This document shows positions 24,846 through 34,550 of a stretch of DNA of 64,000 bases, piece by piece. Below the pieces are notes generated by a model. That model was not told the DNA's origin. It saw only the letters and a program-made list of their open reading frames with translations, and ran no database searches. Within the stretch, counting starts at the first letter, position 1, and every line of letters begins with the position of its first letter. The position numbers and the translations under genes are program-made. This DNA comes from Pararhodobacter zhoushanensis (GTDB taxonomy: Bacteria > Pseudomonadota > Alphaproteobacteria > Rhodobacterales > Rhodobacteraceae), in contig NZ_REEZ01000001.1 in the NCBI RefSeq assembly GCF_003990445.1, positions 810,358-874,357 on the forward strand. The letters run 5' to 3'.

Positions 24846-26609
24846 TCAGTGCGCGCGAGCGACACCGGCACCCCGGGGAACACGGATCGATTCCACCAGG
24901 TCCTGGATCTCCTGCGGCGCAGGCTTGGTCATCCCGAGGACGACATAGGCCACCGCAAAGTTCAGAACCGCCGCCACCGAGCCAAAGGACGCCGGCGAGA
25001 TGCCGAACAGCCAGTTGTCAGGGGTGTTGCCCAGCATGTTGGTGCCGGGGATGAAGAACCAGCCGACATAGGTGAAGATATAGACCATCTCCACGCCCAG
25101 ACCGACCAGCATGCCCGCGACCGCGCCGGTCGAGTTCATCTTCTTCGAGAAGATCCCCATCATGATCGTCGGGAACAGCGAAGCTGCTGCCAGACCGAAC
25201 GCGATGGCCACAACCTGAGCCGCGAAGCCCGGAGGGTTGAGGCCAAGGATCGTCGCCACAAGGATCGCAACGCCCATCGACACACGTGCCGCCAGCATTT
25301 CGCCCTTTTCCGAAATATTCGGATTGAACACCGACTTGATCAGGTCATGCGAGATGGCCGACGAGATCGCCAGCAGCAGACCCGCTGCCGTCGACAGGGC
25401 GGCAGCCAGACCACCGGCAGCGATCAGCGCGATCACCCAGCCCGGCAGACCGGCGATTTCCGGGTTCGCCAGAACCAGAATGTCACGGTTGAAGGTGACC
25501 ATCTCGTTACCGGCCCAGCCTGCCTCGGCGGCGATCGCCGGAGCGTTGGCATCGTTGTAGTACTGGATCATGCCGTCGCCGTTCTTGTCGTCGAACGCCA
25601 GCAGGCCGGTGTTTTCCCAGTTATGCATCCAGTCCGGGCGCGCGTCATAGGCCAGCGAGGGCTGGTCCAGACCGTTGGGATAGATGCTGGTGATGATGTT
25701 CAGACGCGCCATCGCACCAACGGCCGGAGCCACGGTGTAGAGCAGCGCGATGAACACCAGCGCCCAACCGGCCGAGGCACGGGCATCCGACACCTTGGGC
25801 ACGGTGAAGAAGCGGATGATGACGTGCGGCAGACCAGCGGTACCGATCATCAGCGACAGGGTAAACAGAACCATGTCGAGCGTGCTTTGGTGATGCTCGG
25901 TATAGGTGCGGAAGCCCAGATCCGTCAGCAGCCCGTCAAGGTGGGCCAGCAGCGGAACGCCGGTCGTGTCATTGCTGAACAGACCGATCTGCGGCAGGAA
26001 GTTGCCGGTCAGTTGCAGCGAGATGAAGATCGCCGGGATGGTATAGGCGACGATCAGCACGCAATACTGCGCAACCTGCGTATAGGTGATGCCCTTCATG
26101 CCGCCCAGAACGGCGTAGCAGAACACGATCGCCGAGGCGATCCACAGACCGGTCGAGCTTTGGACCTCGAGGAAGCGCGAGAACGCAACCCCGGCGCCCG
26201 ACATCTGGCCGATCACATAGGTGATCGAGATGACGAGCAGCGCGATCACCGCAACGATCCGGGCGGTCTGGCTGTAAAAACGGTCACCGATGAAGTCGGG
26301 CACCGTGAAGCGGCCGAACTTGCGCAGATACGGCGCCAGCAGCAGTGCGAGCAGCACATAGCCGCCGGTCCAGCCCATCAGGTAGGTCGAGTTGTCATAG
26401 CCGACAAAGGCGATGATCCCCGCCATCGAGATGAACGAGGCCGCCGACATCCAGTCAGCCGCCGTGGCCATCCCGTTGAGAACCGGGTGAACGCCGCGGT
26501 TGGCGGCGTAGAATTCCGACGTGGAACCCGCACGGGCCCAGATCGCGATCCCGATGTAGAGGGCAAACGACAGGCCCACCACGATCAGGTTAAGAGTGAA
26601 TTGATCCAT
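24846..26609 (-). CDS. Sodium:solute symporter (acetate/ActP-like, VC_2705 subfamily)
   Basis: 587 residues, about 13 membrane segments of the SSS (LeuT-fold) family. GVHPVLNGMATAADWMSAAS and SFISMAGIIAFVGYDNS near the N-terminus and GTAGLPHVIIRFFTVPKV are typical of the ActP/cation-acetate branch. A long extramembrane loop at about 325-360 contains DKNGDGMIQYYN, which matches the calcium-binding EF-hand/dockerin loop spacing D-x-N-x-D-G-x-I-x3-N. It begins 15 bases after the DUF4212 gene, its probable small subunit, and is followed by the DUF294 protein. Acetate or another short carboxylate is the likely substrate given acsA upstream. Confidence 0.9.
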   Translation of the reverse strand: MDQFTLNLIVVGLSFALYIGIAIWARAGSTSEFYAANRGVHPVLNGMATAADWMSAASFISMAGIIAFVGYDNSTYLMGWTGGYVLLALLLAPYLRKFGRFTVPDFIGDRFYSQTARIVAVIALLVISITYVIGQMSGAGVAFSRFLEVQSSTGLWIASAIVFCYAVLGGMKGITYTQVAQYCVLIVAYTIPAIFISLQLTGNFLPQIGLFSNDTTGVPLLAHLDGLLTDLGFRTYTEHHQSTLDMVLFTLSLMIGTAGLPHVIIRFFTVPKVSDARASAGWALVFIALLYTVAPAVGAMARLNIITSIYPNGLDQPSLAYDARPDWMHNWENTGLLAFDDKNGDGMIQYYNDANAPAIAAEAGWAGNEMVTFNRDILVLANPEIAGLPGWVIALIAAGGLAAALSTAAGLLLAISSAISHDLIKSVFNPNISEKGEMLAARVSMGVAILVATILGLNPPGFAAQVVAIAFGLAAASLFPTIMMGIFSKKMNSTGAVAGMLVGLGVEMVYIFTYVGWFFIPGTNMLGNTPDNWLFGISPASFGSVAAVLNFAVAYVVLGMTKPAPQEIQDLVESIRVPRGAGVARAH

Positions 26610-26624
26610 CTGTCCCTGCTCCTG

Positions 26625-26879
26625 TTATTCGTCGACGCCGAAGTCGCGGTCGATCGAGTTCATCCGCGCGGCGTAAAAGAAGATCAGCACGATAAAGGTC
26701 AGGATCGAGCCTTGCTGGGCGAACCAGAAGCCGAGATCCGTACCGCCGAAAGTGATACCCGCGAGCAGAGGGCGAAGCAGAATGCCGAAGCCGAAGGAGA
26801 CGAGGGCCCAGATCACCAAGCAAATGGTGATGAGCCGGATATTCGCCGCCCAATAGGCGCTGGCCGATTTGTCAGACAT
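26625..26879 (-). CDS. DUF4212 small membrane subunit of the SSS symporter
   Basis: 84 residues from ATG 26879 with two membrane helices (about 14-36 and 48-72) and an acidic tail DRDFGVDE. The motifs YWAANIRLITICLVIWALVS and GTDLGFWFAQQGSI are characteristic of DUF4212 proteins (YhjB-like), which are nearly always encoded just upstream of a VC_2705-type sodium:solute symporter, as here with a 15-base gap. It probably forms part of the transporter. GGAGG (cgggaggacaacc) precedes the start. Confidence 0.92.
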   Translation of the reverse strand: MSDKSASAYWAANIRLITICLVIWALVSFGFGILLRPLLAGITFGGTDLGFWFAQQGSILTFIVLIFFYAARMNSIDRDFGVDE

Positions 26880-26936
26880 GGTTGTCCTCCCGGTTTTTCC
26901 TCCTGCCGGCACCCCGCGACGGGATGCCCGCTTGTC

Positions 26937-26972
26937 AAAAAACAACGGCCCTGCCCGGTGGGGCAGAGCCGC
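26937..26972 (-). terminator. Rho-independent terminator after adk
   Basis: On the minus strand CGGCTCTGCCCC pairs with GGGCAGGGCCG across a short loop, then TTGTTTTTTG follows. It lies 5 bases beyond the adk stop and should separate acsA-adk from the transporter genes, which then need their own promoter or read-through. Confidence 0.8.
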
Positions 26973-26976
26973 TGTG

Positions 26977-27657
26977 TCAGGCTGTCACCTCAGCGACGAT
27001 CCCGCCCAGTTCTGCGGCGATGGCGTCGATGGCTCCCATACCATCGACCGACCGCAGAACGTCGCGAGCCGCGTAATAGGCGATCAGCGGGGCCGTTGAC
27101 GCGTGGTAGGCGGTCAGCCGTGCCCCCACCGTCTCGGCGTTATCGTCGGCGCGGCGCTTGAACGCCGTACCGCCGCATTTGTCGCAGCGGCCCGCCTGGG
27201 CCGGCTGCTTGAAGCTGTCGTGATACCCTTCGCCACACCCTTCGCAGGTGTGACGGCCCGAGACCCGCTCGACCATCGCCGCGTCATCGACCTCCATCGA
27301 GATCGCGGCGCTGATCTTCAGCCCTTGGTCGGCCAGCAGCGCATCCAGCGCTTCGGCCTGACCGGGGGTGCGCGGGAAACCGTCGAGGATCACGCCCTTG
27401 GCGGTGTCCGGCTCGGCCATACGGTCGCGCAGGATCGCCAGCACGATCTCGTCCGAGACCAGCCCGCCCGACTCCATCACCGATTTCGCGGCCATACCGG
27501 CGGCGGTCCCCGCCGCGACAGCCGCGCGCAGCAGGTCACCCGTTGACAGCTGCACCAACCCGAAACGCTCCTCCAGCATCCGGGCCTGCGTACCCTTGCC
27601 AGCGCCCGGAGGGCCCAGCAGGATCAGAACGGCGGCGTGGGTCATCGTCTCGCTCAT
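26977..27657 (-). CDS. adk: Adenylate kinase (zinc-LID type)
   Basis: 226 residues. It catalyses AMP + ATP = 2 ADP. The P-loop GPPGAGKGTQARMLEERFG is at about 15-33, DGFPRTPGQAEALD at about 90-103, and the LID carries four Cys (CEGCG ... CDKCG, about 138-163), the zinc-bound form. Next to acsA it can recycle the AMP released by acetyl-CoA synthetase, a biochemically sensible pairing. The start at 27657 uses a GAGGG site that overlaps the end of acsA (7 bases between the genes). MTHAAV, 4 codons later, is an alternative start. In many bacteria adk sits with secY, so a second copy may exist elsewhere. Confidence 0.95.
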   Translation of the reverse strand: MSETMTHAAVLILLGPPGAGKGTQARMLEERFGLVQLSTGDLLRAAVAAGTAAGMAAKSVMESGGLVSDEIVLAILRDRMAEPDTAKGVILDGFPRTPGQAEALDALLADQGLKISAAISMEVDDAAMVERVSGRHTCEGCGEGYHDSFKQPAQAGRCDKCGGTAFKRRADDNAETVGARLTAYHASTAPLIAYYAARDVLRSVDGMGAIDAIAAELGGIVAEVTA

Positions 27658-27664
27658 CGTGCCC

Positions 27665-29626
<1,962 letters not shown>

Positions 29627-29728
29627 GGGCGCTCCTCCTGCAAACGGGCCGAGCGGCAGCGCGCGTCTTGCGTCGTGCTGCTCAGGCCTCCTCCATCCGC
29701 GGTAACAATAGCGCATTGGTCAATTTTT

Positions 29729-29800
29729 TTGTAACTCTTTTTTTTACAACGAGATTTTTGTAAATTCCTTCACCGAAAGCCGGGGCTTTTTGTAAATTCC
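29729..29800. promoter_or_regulatory. Repeated regulatory motifs upstream of acsA
   Basis: An inverted pair TTGTAA-N9-TTACAA (29729-29749) is followed by two exact copies of TTTTTGTAAATTCC at 29755-29768 and 29787-29800, 32 bases (about three helical turns) apart. The half-site resembles the TTTGCAAA-type boxes bound by RamB/ScfR-family regulators of short-chain acyl-CoA genes, but with T for C. They lie 100-175 bases upstream of the acsA start in an AT-rich stretch, so they probably control acsA. Confidence 0.55.
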
Positions 29801-30027
29801 CAAGATCAGATTTCAATTCCGCCAATTTTTTCAGCCGCCTGCCGGTAACGGAAATGTTAATGCCGTGACCTACGGTCAGATGGCAGCGCCAACAGGGGCG
29901 AACAGCGCACGATGCGCATCCGGCGATTGCTGCGACGCAGCGTCACAGCTGCCCGACGTTGCGTCCGGCAGAGCGTCCGCCGCGTCGTGATTCGCCCCTG
30001 ACGCGAATCAACGCCTTGGCCTGAACC
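29801..30027. other. Intergenic region between acsA and the beta-helix gene
   Basis: No gene is visible. The left part is AT-rich and belongs with the acsA promoter region. The right part is GC-rich with several imperfect inverted repeats (for example CAGGGGCGAA near 29895 and TTCGCCCCTG near 29993, which would close a stem of about 100 bases). A structured small RNA cannot be excluded, but no known family is recognised. Confidence 0.35.
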
Positions 30028-30062
30028 GAAACGGGGCCGGCACCCTTTGGTGCCGACCCCGT
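30028..30062 (-). terminator. Rho-independent terminator after the beta-helix gene
   Basis: A 14-bp stem with one mismatch (ACGGGGTCGGCACC against GGTGCCGGCCCCGT on the minus strand, 4-base loop) ends in TTT. It is 23 bases past the stop of the gene at 30085. Confidence 0.75.
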
Positions 30063-30084
30063 CCCTGCGCCAAGACGCCGCCGG

Positions 30085-32376
30085 TCAGAGCGGATTATCG
30101 CCCCGAACCGTGACCACCACCCGGCCCCGCGTCGCGCTGGGCCAGGTCAGCCGCACCTGATTGCGGTTGCTGCCTTGCTGCACCACAACATAGGGCCACG
30201 AAGTGCGCACTTCGTTGCCGCCCCCATTCGCCTGTCCTTCCATCACGATCGAACTGACCGTGCGCGCCCAGCCGTCATACGGCAACTTGCCACCGGTCGA
30301 GATCGTCCAGTTGGCGGCCTCGGAGCTTTGCGTATGGCGTAGCACGAGCGGACTCTCGGTCTGCGTTTGGATGCCATTGTAGGTGTTGTGCTGCCAGATC
30401 ACGTTGCGAAACCGGCTGTAGTCGAGGTCCGCATAGCTGGTGTTCACCCCATCCGCCCGGCTGGGCGTGGCATTGACGGTGCGAAACACATTGCCGCTGA
30501 CGACCTGCCCGGACAGGAAATGCCCGGTGCCATACGGTTTGACCACGATGAAGCGAAAGCTCGAGATGACATTCGACACCAGAAAGATGTTGTTGGTGAC
30601 CGACAGCCCGCCAAAGCTGTACTCGCCGTTCCAGTTCGGCGTCGCGTCATGTTCATTGGTGTGTTCGAAGAACGTGTTGTCCACGTAATTGCCGGTGATC
30701 GAGGTCACCGTGTTGGGATAGGTCAACACGATCCCGGCCTGACGTACCGCGTTCTGCTCATTGTCGCCGTGGTAGAAATGGTTGCCCTCGATCAGGTGAT
30801 AGGTGCCGGCCATCACCGCGAATTTGCCAAAACGCTGCACAAGGTTCGAGCGCAGCTTGACGTCATTGGCATTCACATTGATCGCCACCGACACCCGGTC
30901 CTGCGCCCGTTCCGGCGATTCCGACGACAGAAAGGTGCAGCGGTCGACCAGCATGCCCTGACAGCCCCGACCAATCGAGGTGATCGCCTTGTCCTTGGGC
31001 TTGTTGAACGTGCAGTCGCGCACGGTAAAGATCGGCCCGTCCGTGGACAGACTGAGCGCCGAGCAGATGCCCCGGCACTGGAACTCGACGCTGTCGATCT
31101 CGAACCGCTCGAGCGTGCCGAAGCCGGACATGTCCAGAATGTGCTGGAATTTGCGGAACGTGTAGTTCTGCGTGCCCTGCGCGTTGAACAGCGGCTGGCT
31201 CAACGTCAGCGACTGCGCCGAGACATTGCGCGCCTTGACGTAGACCTCGCGCCCCACGCCGCTGCCTTCGACGCGGGCACCCACCGGAATATTCGCGATG
31301 TTGGTGACGTTGGTCAGCTGGCTTTGCTGGCCGGTCGAATACGTGCCCTGCGAATAGGAAACCTGTGTATTCCACGCCGCGCCATCGCTGGCCTCGATCA
31401 GCCCGTTGCGCAGAACCCGGCGGATTGCATAGTAGTTCAGGCCCGTCGTTGCAGCCAGATCAATCGGCGCATCCAGCTGCACGCGGCGGCCCATCAGGTC
31501 GAACGTGTCGTGATCGGTGTAGAAGAACAGCGCCTGCAACCCCTTGCGCAGACCCAGCCCCTCACTGTTGAACGCCGCGGCATAGGACGGGAAATCGAAG
31601 TTCTTGGTCAGCTGCAACCGCGCGTCCGAGGGCATCGACAAGCGCCCCTGAAACCGCACCGGAACCTCGATCGTCAGGGTCTGACCGATGTAATACGCGC
31701 CCGCCGACACCAGCAGCTCTCGTCCCGAGGACTGGGCCGCATTGGCCGCAGCGACGAAAGCGTCGTAGTCATCGGCAACGCCATTGCCGACTGCGCCATA
31801 GTCGCGCACATCGACCCAATCCATCATGTCGCGCAGCCAGTAGCTGGTGACATCCTCGATGGTGATGTCGTCAATGCGCACCACACCGCCATTCGCCCCG
31901 GTCAGATCCAGCCCGACATGGCCATGATCCACCCCGGCCCATGGCATATCCACACCGCCACGGGCGGCGGTGGCGATGATCGCGCTGACCTCGACGATCT
32001 CGCCATACGTCGTCAGTGCCACGCTGGGCCCGCTGAGCGTGACGCCCGAAACCGCCCCGTCGCTGCCATTGGCCGCAAAACCTGCGATACGCACCGACGG
32101 CAGCGCCCCTGACATCGCCTTGACCCGCGCCGTGACCCGCAGATAGAGGCCGTTGATCACCGGCGTCTCACCTTTCCAGCGCAGCTTTTGCGTGGTCGAG
32201 GTCTTGAGCAGCTCCAGACAGCCCTCAAAATCCGGGTCCGACGGCACAAAGGCCGCATTCGCTGCGCCGTCATAGGTGGGCGAGCCGGGCGTGCCATCGC
32301 CGCTTGACCACACATTCAACCCGTCGGCGAAGGGCGGAGGCATCAGGATCAGCCCCTCGGTCACTGCCTTGTTCAT
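30085..32376 (-). CDS. Pectate-lyase-superfamily beta-helix protein, similar to GTA tail-fibre proteins
   Basis: 763 residues from ATG 32376, no signal peptide. The N-terminal part (NKAVTEGLILMPPPFADGLN, VWSSGDGTPGSPTYDG) precedes a carbohydrate-module-like beta domain (about 40-165). Then comes the pectate-lyase superfamily entry motif VDVRDYGAVGNGVADDYDAF (about 182-200) and a long right-handed parallel beta-helix with many N-rich turns (INVNANDVKLRSNLVQRF, VTSITGNYVDNTF). The C-terminus ends in a small beta domain (RVVVTVRGDNPL). This architecture, and in my recollection close sequence similarity, is shared with Rhodobacteraceae proteins linked to the gene transfer agent tail fibre (Rhodobacter capsulatus rcc00171). 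No GTA structural cluster is nearby, in keeping with the unlinked location of that gene. Flanked by its own terminator. Confidence 0.72.
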   Translation of the reverse strand: MNKAVTEGLILMPPPFADGLNVWSSGDGTPGSPTYDGAANAAFVPSDPDFEGCLELLKTSTTQKLRWKGETPVINGLYLRVTARVKAMSGALPSVRIAGFAANGSDGAVSGVTLSGPSVALTTYGEIVEVSAIIATAARGGVDMPWAGVDHGHVGLDLTGANGGVVRIDDITIEDVTSYWLRDMMDWVDVRDYGAVGNGVADDYDAFVAAANAAQSSGRELLVSAGAYYIGQTLTIEVPVRFQGRLSMPSDARLQLTKNFDFPSYAAAFNSEGLGLRKGLQALFFYTDHDTFDLMGRRVQLDAPIDLAATTGLNYYAIRRVLRNGLIEASDGAAWNTQVSYSQGTYSTGQQSQLTNVTNIANIPVGARVEGSGVGREVYVKARNVSAQSLTLSQPLFNAQGTQNYTFRKFQHILDMSGFGTLERFEIDSVEFQCRGICSALSLSTDGPIFTVRDCTFNKPKDKAITSIGRGCQGMLVDRCTFLSSESPERAQDRVSVAINVNANDVKLRSNLVQRFGKFAVMAGTYHLIEGNHFYHGDNEQNAVRQAGIVLTYPNTVTSITGNYVDNTFFEHTNEHDATPNWNGEYSFGGLSVTNNIFLVSNVISSFRFIVVKPYGTGHFLSGQVVSGNVFRTVNATPSRADGVNTSYADLDYSRFRNVIWQHNTYNGIQTQTESPLVLRHTQSSEAANWTISTGGKLPYDGWARTVSSIVMEGQANGGGNEVRTSWPYVVVQQGSNRNQVRLTWPSATRGRVVVTVRGDNPL

Positions 32377-32493
32377 GTCAGACCCCTGTCTTGGAAACCA
32401 CGACGCTGTGACCGCAATGCGCACGGTCCTGCGGCGACAGGGGGTATCAAGCGGGGCTTAAAGCGGCTTGAGGTCAGCGCGCGTTGCGCAGTC

Positions 32494-32898
32494 TCAGACG
32501 CCGGTCCCGGTATCGGGCAAAAGCTGCACGGCCGAGATGCGCAGCGCCTCACCCTCACCGATCAGCGTGTATTCCAACAGGTACGAGCGCCCGGCCTGAT
32601 CAAGGATCAGCACGCGCTGCACCTGAAGGCCCGCACGCTCGGACAGGCCCACAAAGCGCACCTCGGCCGGGTCCAGCACCATCGGATAGCCCTGCGCCAC
32701 CATACGGCCGAAATTGTCGGACGAGCCGAACATCCGGCGCAGGCTGTCCGAGGCATAGCCAAAGGCCGTGTCGAAATCCTGTGCGCGGAACGCGTCAATC
32801 TGGGATGTGATGAGGTCGGGAATGGGTTGGCTCTCTTGCGCCTGCAGGCCCCCGGCAACGCCGGCGGCAAGGAGCGCGGACAAAAGCAGGTGTCGCAT
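32494..32898 (-). CDS. DUF4864 domain-containing exported protein
   Basis: 134 residues. The signal peptide is MRHLLLSALLAAGVAGGLQA with cleavage after about residue 20. The mature part (PIPDLITSQIDAFRAQDFDTAFGYASDSLRRMFGSSDNFGRMVAQGYP) matches the DUF4864 family, an NTF2-like fold of unknown role in the periplasm. Start at 32898 with GGAG (caggagattgcc). It lies alone between the beta-helix gene and a divergent DUF1194 gene. Confidence 0.87.
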   Translation of the reverse strand: MRHLLLSALLAAGVAGGLQAQESQPIPDLITSQIDAFRAQDFDTAFGYASDSLRRMFGSSDNFGRMVAQGYPMVLDPAEVRFVGLSERAGLQVQRVLILDQAGRSYLLEYTLIGEGEALRISAVQLLPDTGTGV

Positions 32899-33005
32899 GG
32901 CAATCTCCTGGCTGTCTTAGGGCTACGCACGCGCACCGCAATCGGATCACCACGCGGCGTTTACGAACAGGCGACAGCGCCTGCGGCTTGTGGCAGGGTG
33001 CGGGC

Positions 33006-33707
33006 ATGAGCCGCTTTCGTCTGCCGTTTATTGCCCTCCTCGCCCTTGGTCTTTCGGCCAGTTCCGCCTCGGCCTGCCGTCTGGCGCTGGCCTTGGGCTT
33101 TGATGTCTCGCGCTCGGTCGATGGGGCGGATTACCGCAACCAGACCGATGGCATCATCGCCGCCTTTGCCAATCCGGTCGTGCGCGACCTGTTGCTGCGG
33201 CCAGAGCAGCCCGTCGCTGTGGCTGTGTACGAATGGGCCGGGCAGTATCGCCAGACCCTGCTGGCCGACTGGGTACTGCTCGACAGCGCCGAAACCATCG
33301 ACGCGCTGGCCCAACGGATCGAGACCCATCACCGCGTGGACAACAGCCTGACCGCCGTTGGCAGTGCCTTGGTCTATGGCCGCGACCTGCTGAGCCGCGC
33401 GCCTCAGGATTGCCCATGGCACACGCTGGATCTGGCCGGCGACGGCCAGAACAACGACGGCTACGCGCCCGCGCGCATCTATGCCGAGGGGGGCTTTGAC
33501 GGAATTGTCGTCAATGGGCTGGTGATCGGCGAGCACGACCCCGAGGTGCGCGCGTGGTACGAGCGCCATGTCCTGCACGGCCCCGGCGCCTTTGCCGAAT
33601 ACGCCGTCACCCACGCCGAATTTGCCGACGCCTTCCTGCGCAAACTGATTCGCGAGCTGACCGAGCCGATGCTGGGCATGACCGAAGTCCCCGCCACGCA
33701 GGGCTAG
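33006..33707 (+). CDS. DUF1194 domain-containing exported vWA-like protein
   Basis: 233 residues from ATG 33006. The signal peptide is SRFRLPFIALLALGLSASSA. The mature protein begins LALALGFDVSRSVDGADY, a von Willebrand A-like MIDAS motif (D-x-S-x-S), followed by the DUF1194 pattern AVYEWAGQYRQTLLADW, DLAGDGQNNDGYAPA and AFADAFLRKLIREL-type C-terminus. Probably periplasmic metal-dependent adhesion or scaffolding; the partner is unknown. Its stop overlaps the stop of the convergent DUF4336 gene by 4 bases (33704-33707). Confidence 0.88.
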   Translation: MSRFRLPFIALLALGLSASSASACRLALALGFDVSRSVDGADYRNQTDGIIAAFANPVVRDLLLRPEQPVAVAVYEWAGQYRQTLLADWVLLDSAETIDALAQRIETHHRVDNSLTAVGSALVYGRDLLSRAPQDCPWHTLDLAGDGQNNDGYAPARIYAEGGFDGIVVNGLVIGEHDPEVRAWYERHVLHGPGAFAEYAVTHAEFADAFLRKLIRELTEPMLGMTEVPATQG

Positions 33708-34447
33708 TCGCGGTCCAGCAGCCAGCGAAACGCCCGGCGCAGCTCGGCCGCCCCGTCACGCTCATACCAACGCCCATGCGCCAGCACGACGCGCTCGGGC
33801 TCCTGCGCGATCATCCATTCCACCGCGCTGCGCGCCGCCGCCCGCCCCTTGCGGAACGTCGCCCGCATGTCGCGCGGGGTGCCGCCTTTGGGATCGAGAT
33901 TGCCGACCACCATCAGCACCGGAACCAGCCAGACCGGGACAGCACGGCGCTCGAAATTCTCGATCAGGTCAGTCAGGATCAGGGTCTTGCTGGCGGGGTG
34001 AAAGAACACCGCCTCATGGTGAACGCTGCTGCCTGCCACGACCCGTGCCTCGATCGCCCCGCCCCAGTCTTCAGGCGCGCCATCGCCCAGCGTCTGGTCA
34101 ACGCGGATCGCCACATCGCGCGAGGCCGCGCGCTCGGCCACGCCAGGTGCCGCCCATGTCCGCGCTTGCGGGAACAACCCCTGCCACGCGCCGACCGAGG
34201 CATAATGAATCCAGTTCGGCGCGACCAGATGCGCGACCGGGCCCAGCGCCTGTATCTCGGCCATCACGCCGGGATCGGGCGCAATGGGGGAATGCACCCA
34301 CAGCCCGCCATCCGGCAGGCGTATCACCGTCATCCGGGTCGGAAACGGCAGGCCATAGAAGCGGATGATTGGGCCATCGACGATCCACAGATCGGGCGCG
34401 ACGGGTTTCAGCGTGTTGAGCGGCTCGTAGCCAGTAGGGCGTGTCAT
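33704..34447 (-). CDS. DUF4336 domain-containing protein (metallo-beta-lactamase-like fold)
   Basis: 247 residues, no signal peptide. WIVDGPIIRFYGLPFPTRMTV, LWVHSPIAPDPGVMAEIQALG, HLVAPNWIHYASVGAW, and KTLILTDLIENFER are the DUF4336 pattern, a family related to metallo-beta-lactamase-fold hydrolases. The canonical HxHxDH zinc motif is absent, as is usual in DUF4336; scattered His residues (VLAHGRW, SSVHHEAVFFH) remain. Cytoplasmic, role unknown. Convergent with, and overlapping by 4 bases, the DUF1194 gene. Confidence 0.87.
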   Translation of the reverse strand: MTRPTGYEPLNTLKPVAPDLWIVDGPIIRFYGLPFPTRMTVIRLPDGGLWVHSPIAPDPGVMAEIQALGPVAHLVAPNWIHYASVGAWQGLFPQARTWAAPGVAERAASRDVAIRVDQTLGDGAPEDWGGAIEARVVAGSSVHHEAVFFHPASKTLILTDLIENFERRAVPVWLVPVLMVVGNLDPKGGTPRDMRATFRKGRAAARSAVEWMIAQEPERVVLAHGRWYERDGAAELRRAFRWLLDRD

Positions 34448-34495
34448 GGACCAAGCCTAGCACAGTCCCGATGTCAGATTTTAGTCGTTGAGCAC

Positions 34496-34530
34496 AAAAA
34501 AAAGCGGCGCGCCCCTTCGGAGCGCGCCGC
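34496..34530 (-). terminator. Rho-independent terminator after lysK
   Basis: On the minus strand GCGGCGCGCTCC pairs with GGGGCGCGCCGC over a short loop and is followed by eight T residues. It lies 20 bases beyond the lysK stop and is the clearest intrinsic terminator in the window. Confidence 0.95.
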
Positions 34531-34550
34531 CAATCTCGCCGCCGCAAAGC

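Noticed and set aside
24774-27161. A 795-residue plus-strand open frame over the symporter, DUF4212 and adk genes
   Set aside because: It spans three well-identified genes and a terminator on the opposite strand, its composition is dominated by Arg, Gln and His, and it has no ribosome site or homology.
30367-32112. A 581-residue open frame antisense to the beta-helix gene
   Set aside because: No recognisable domain, while the minus-strand frame has a clear fold, start context and terminator.
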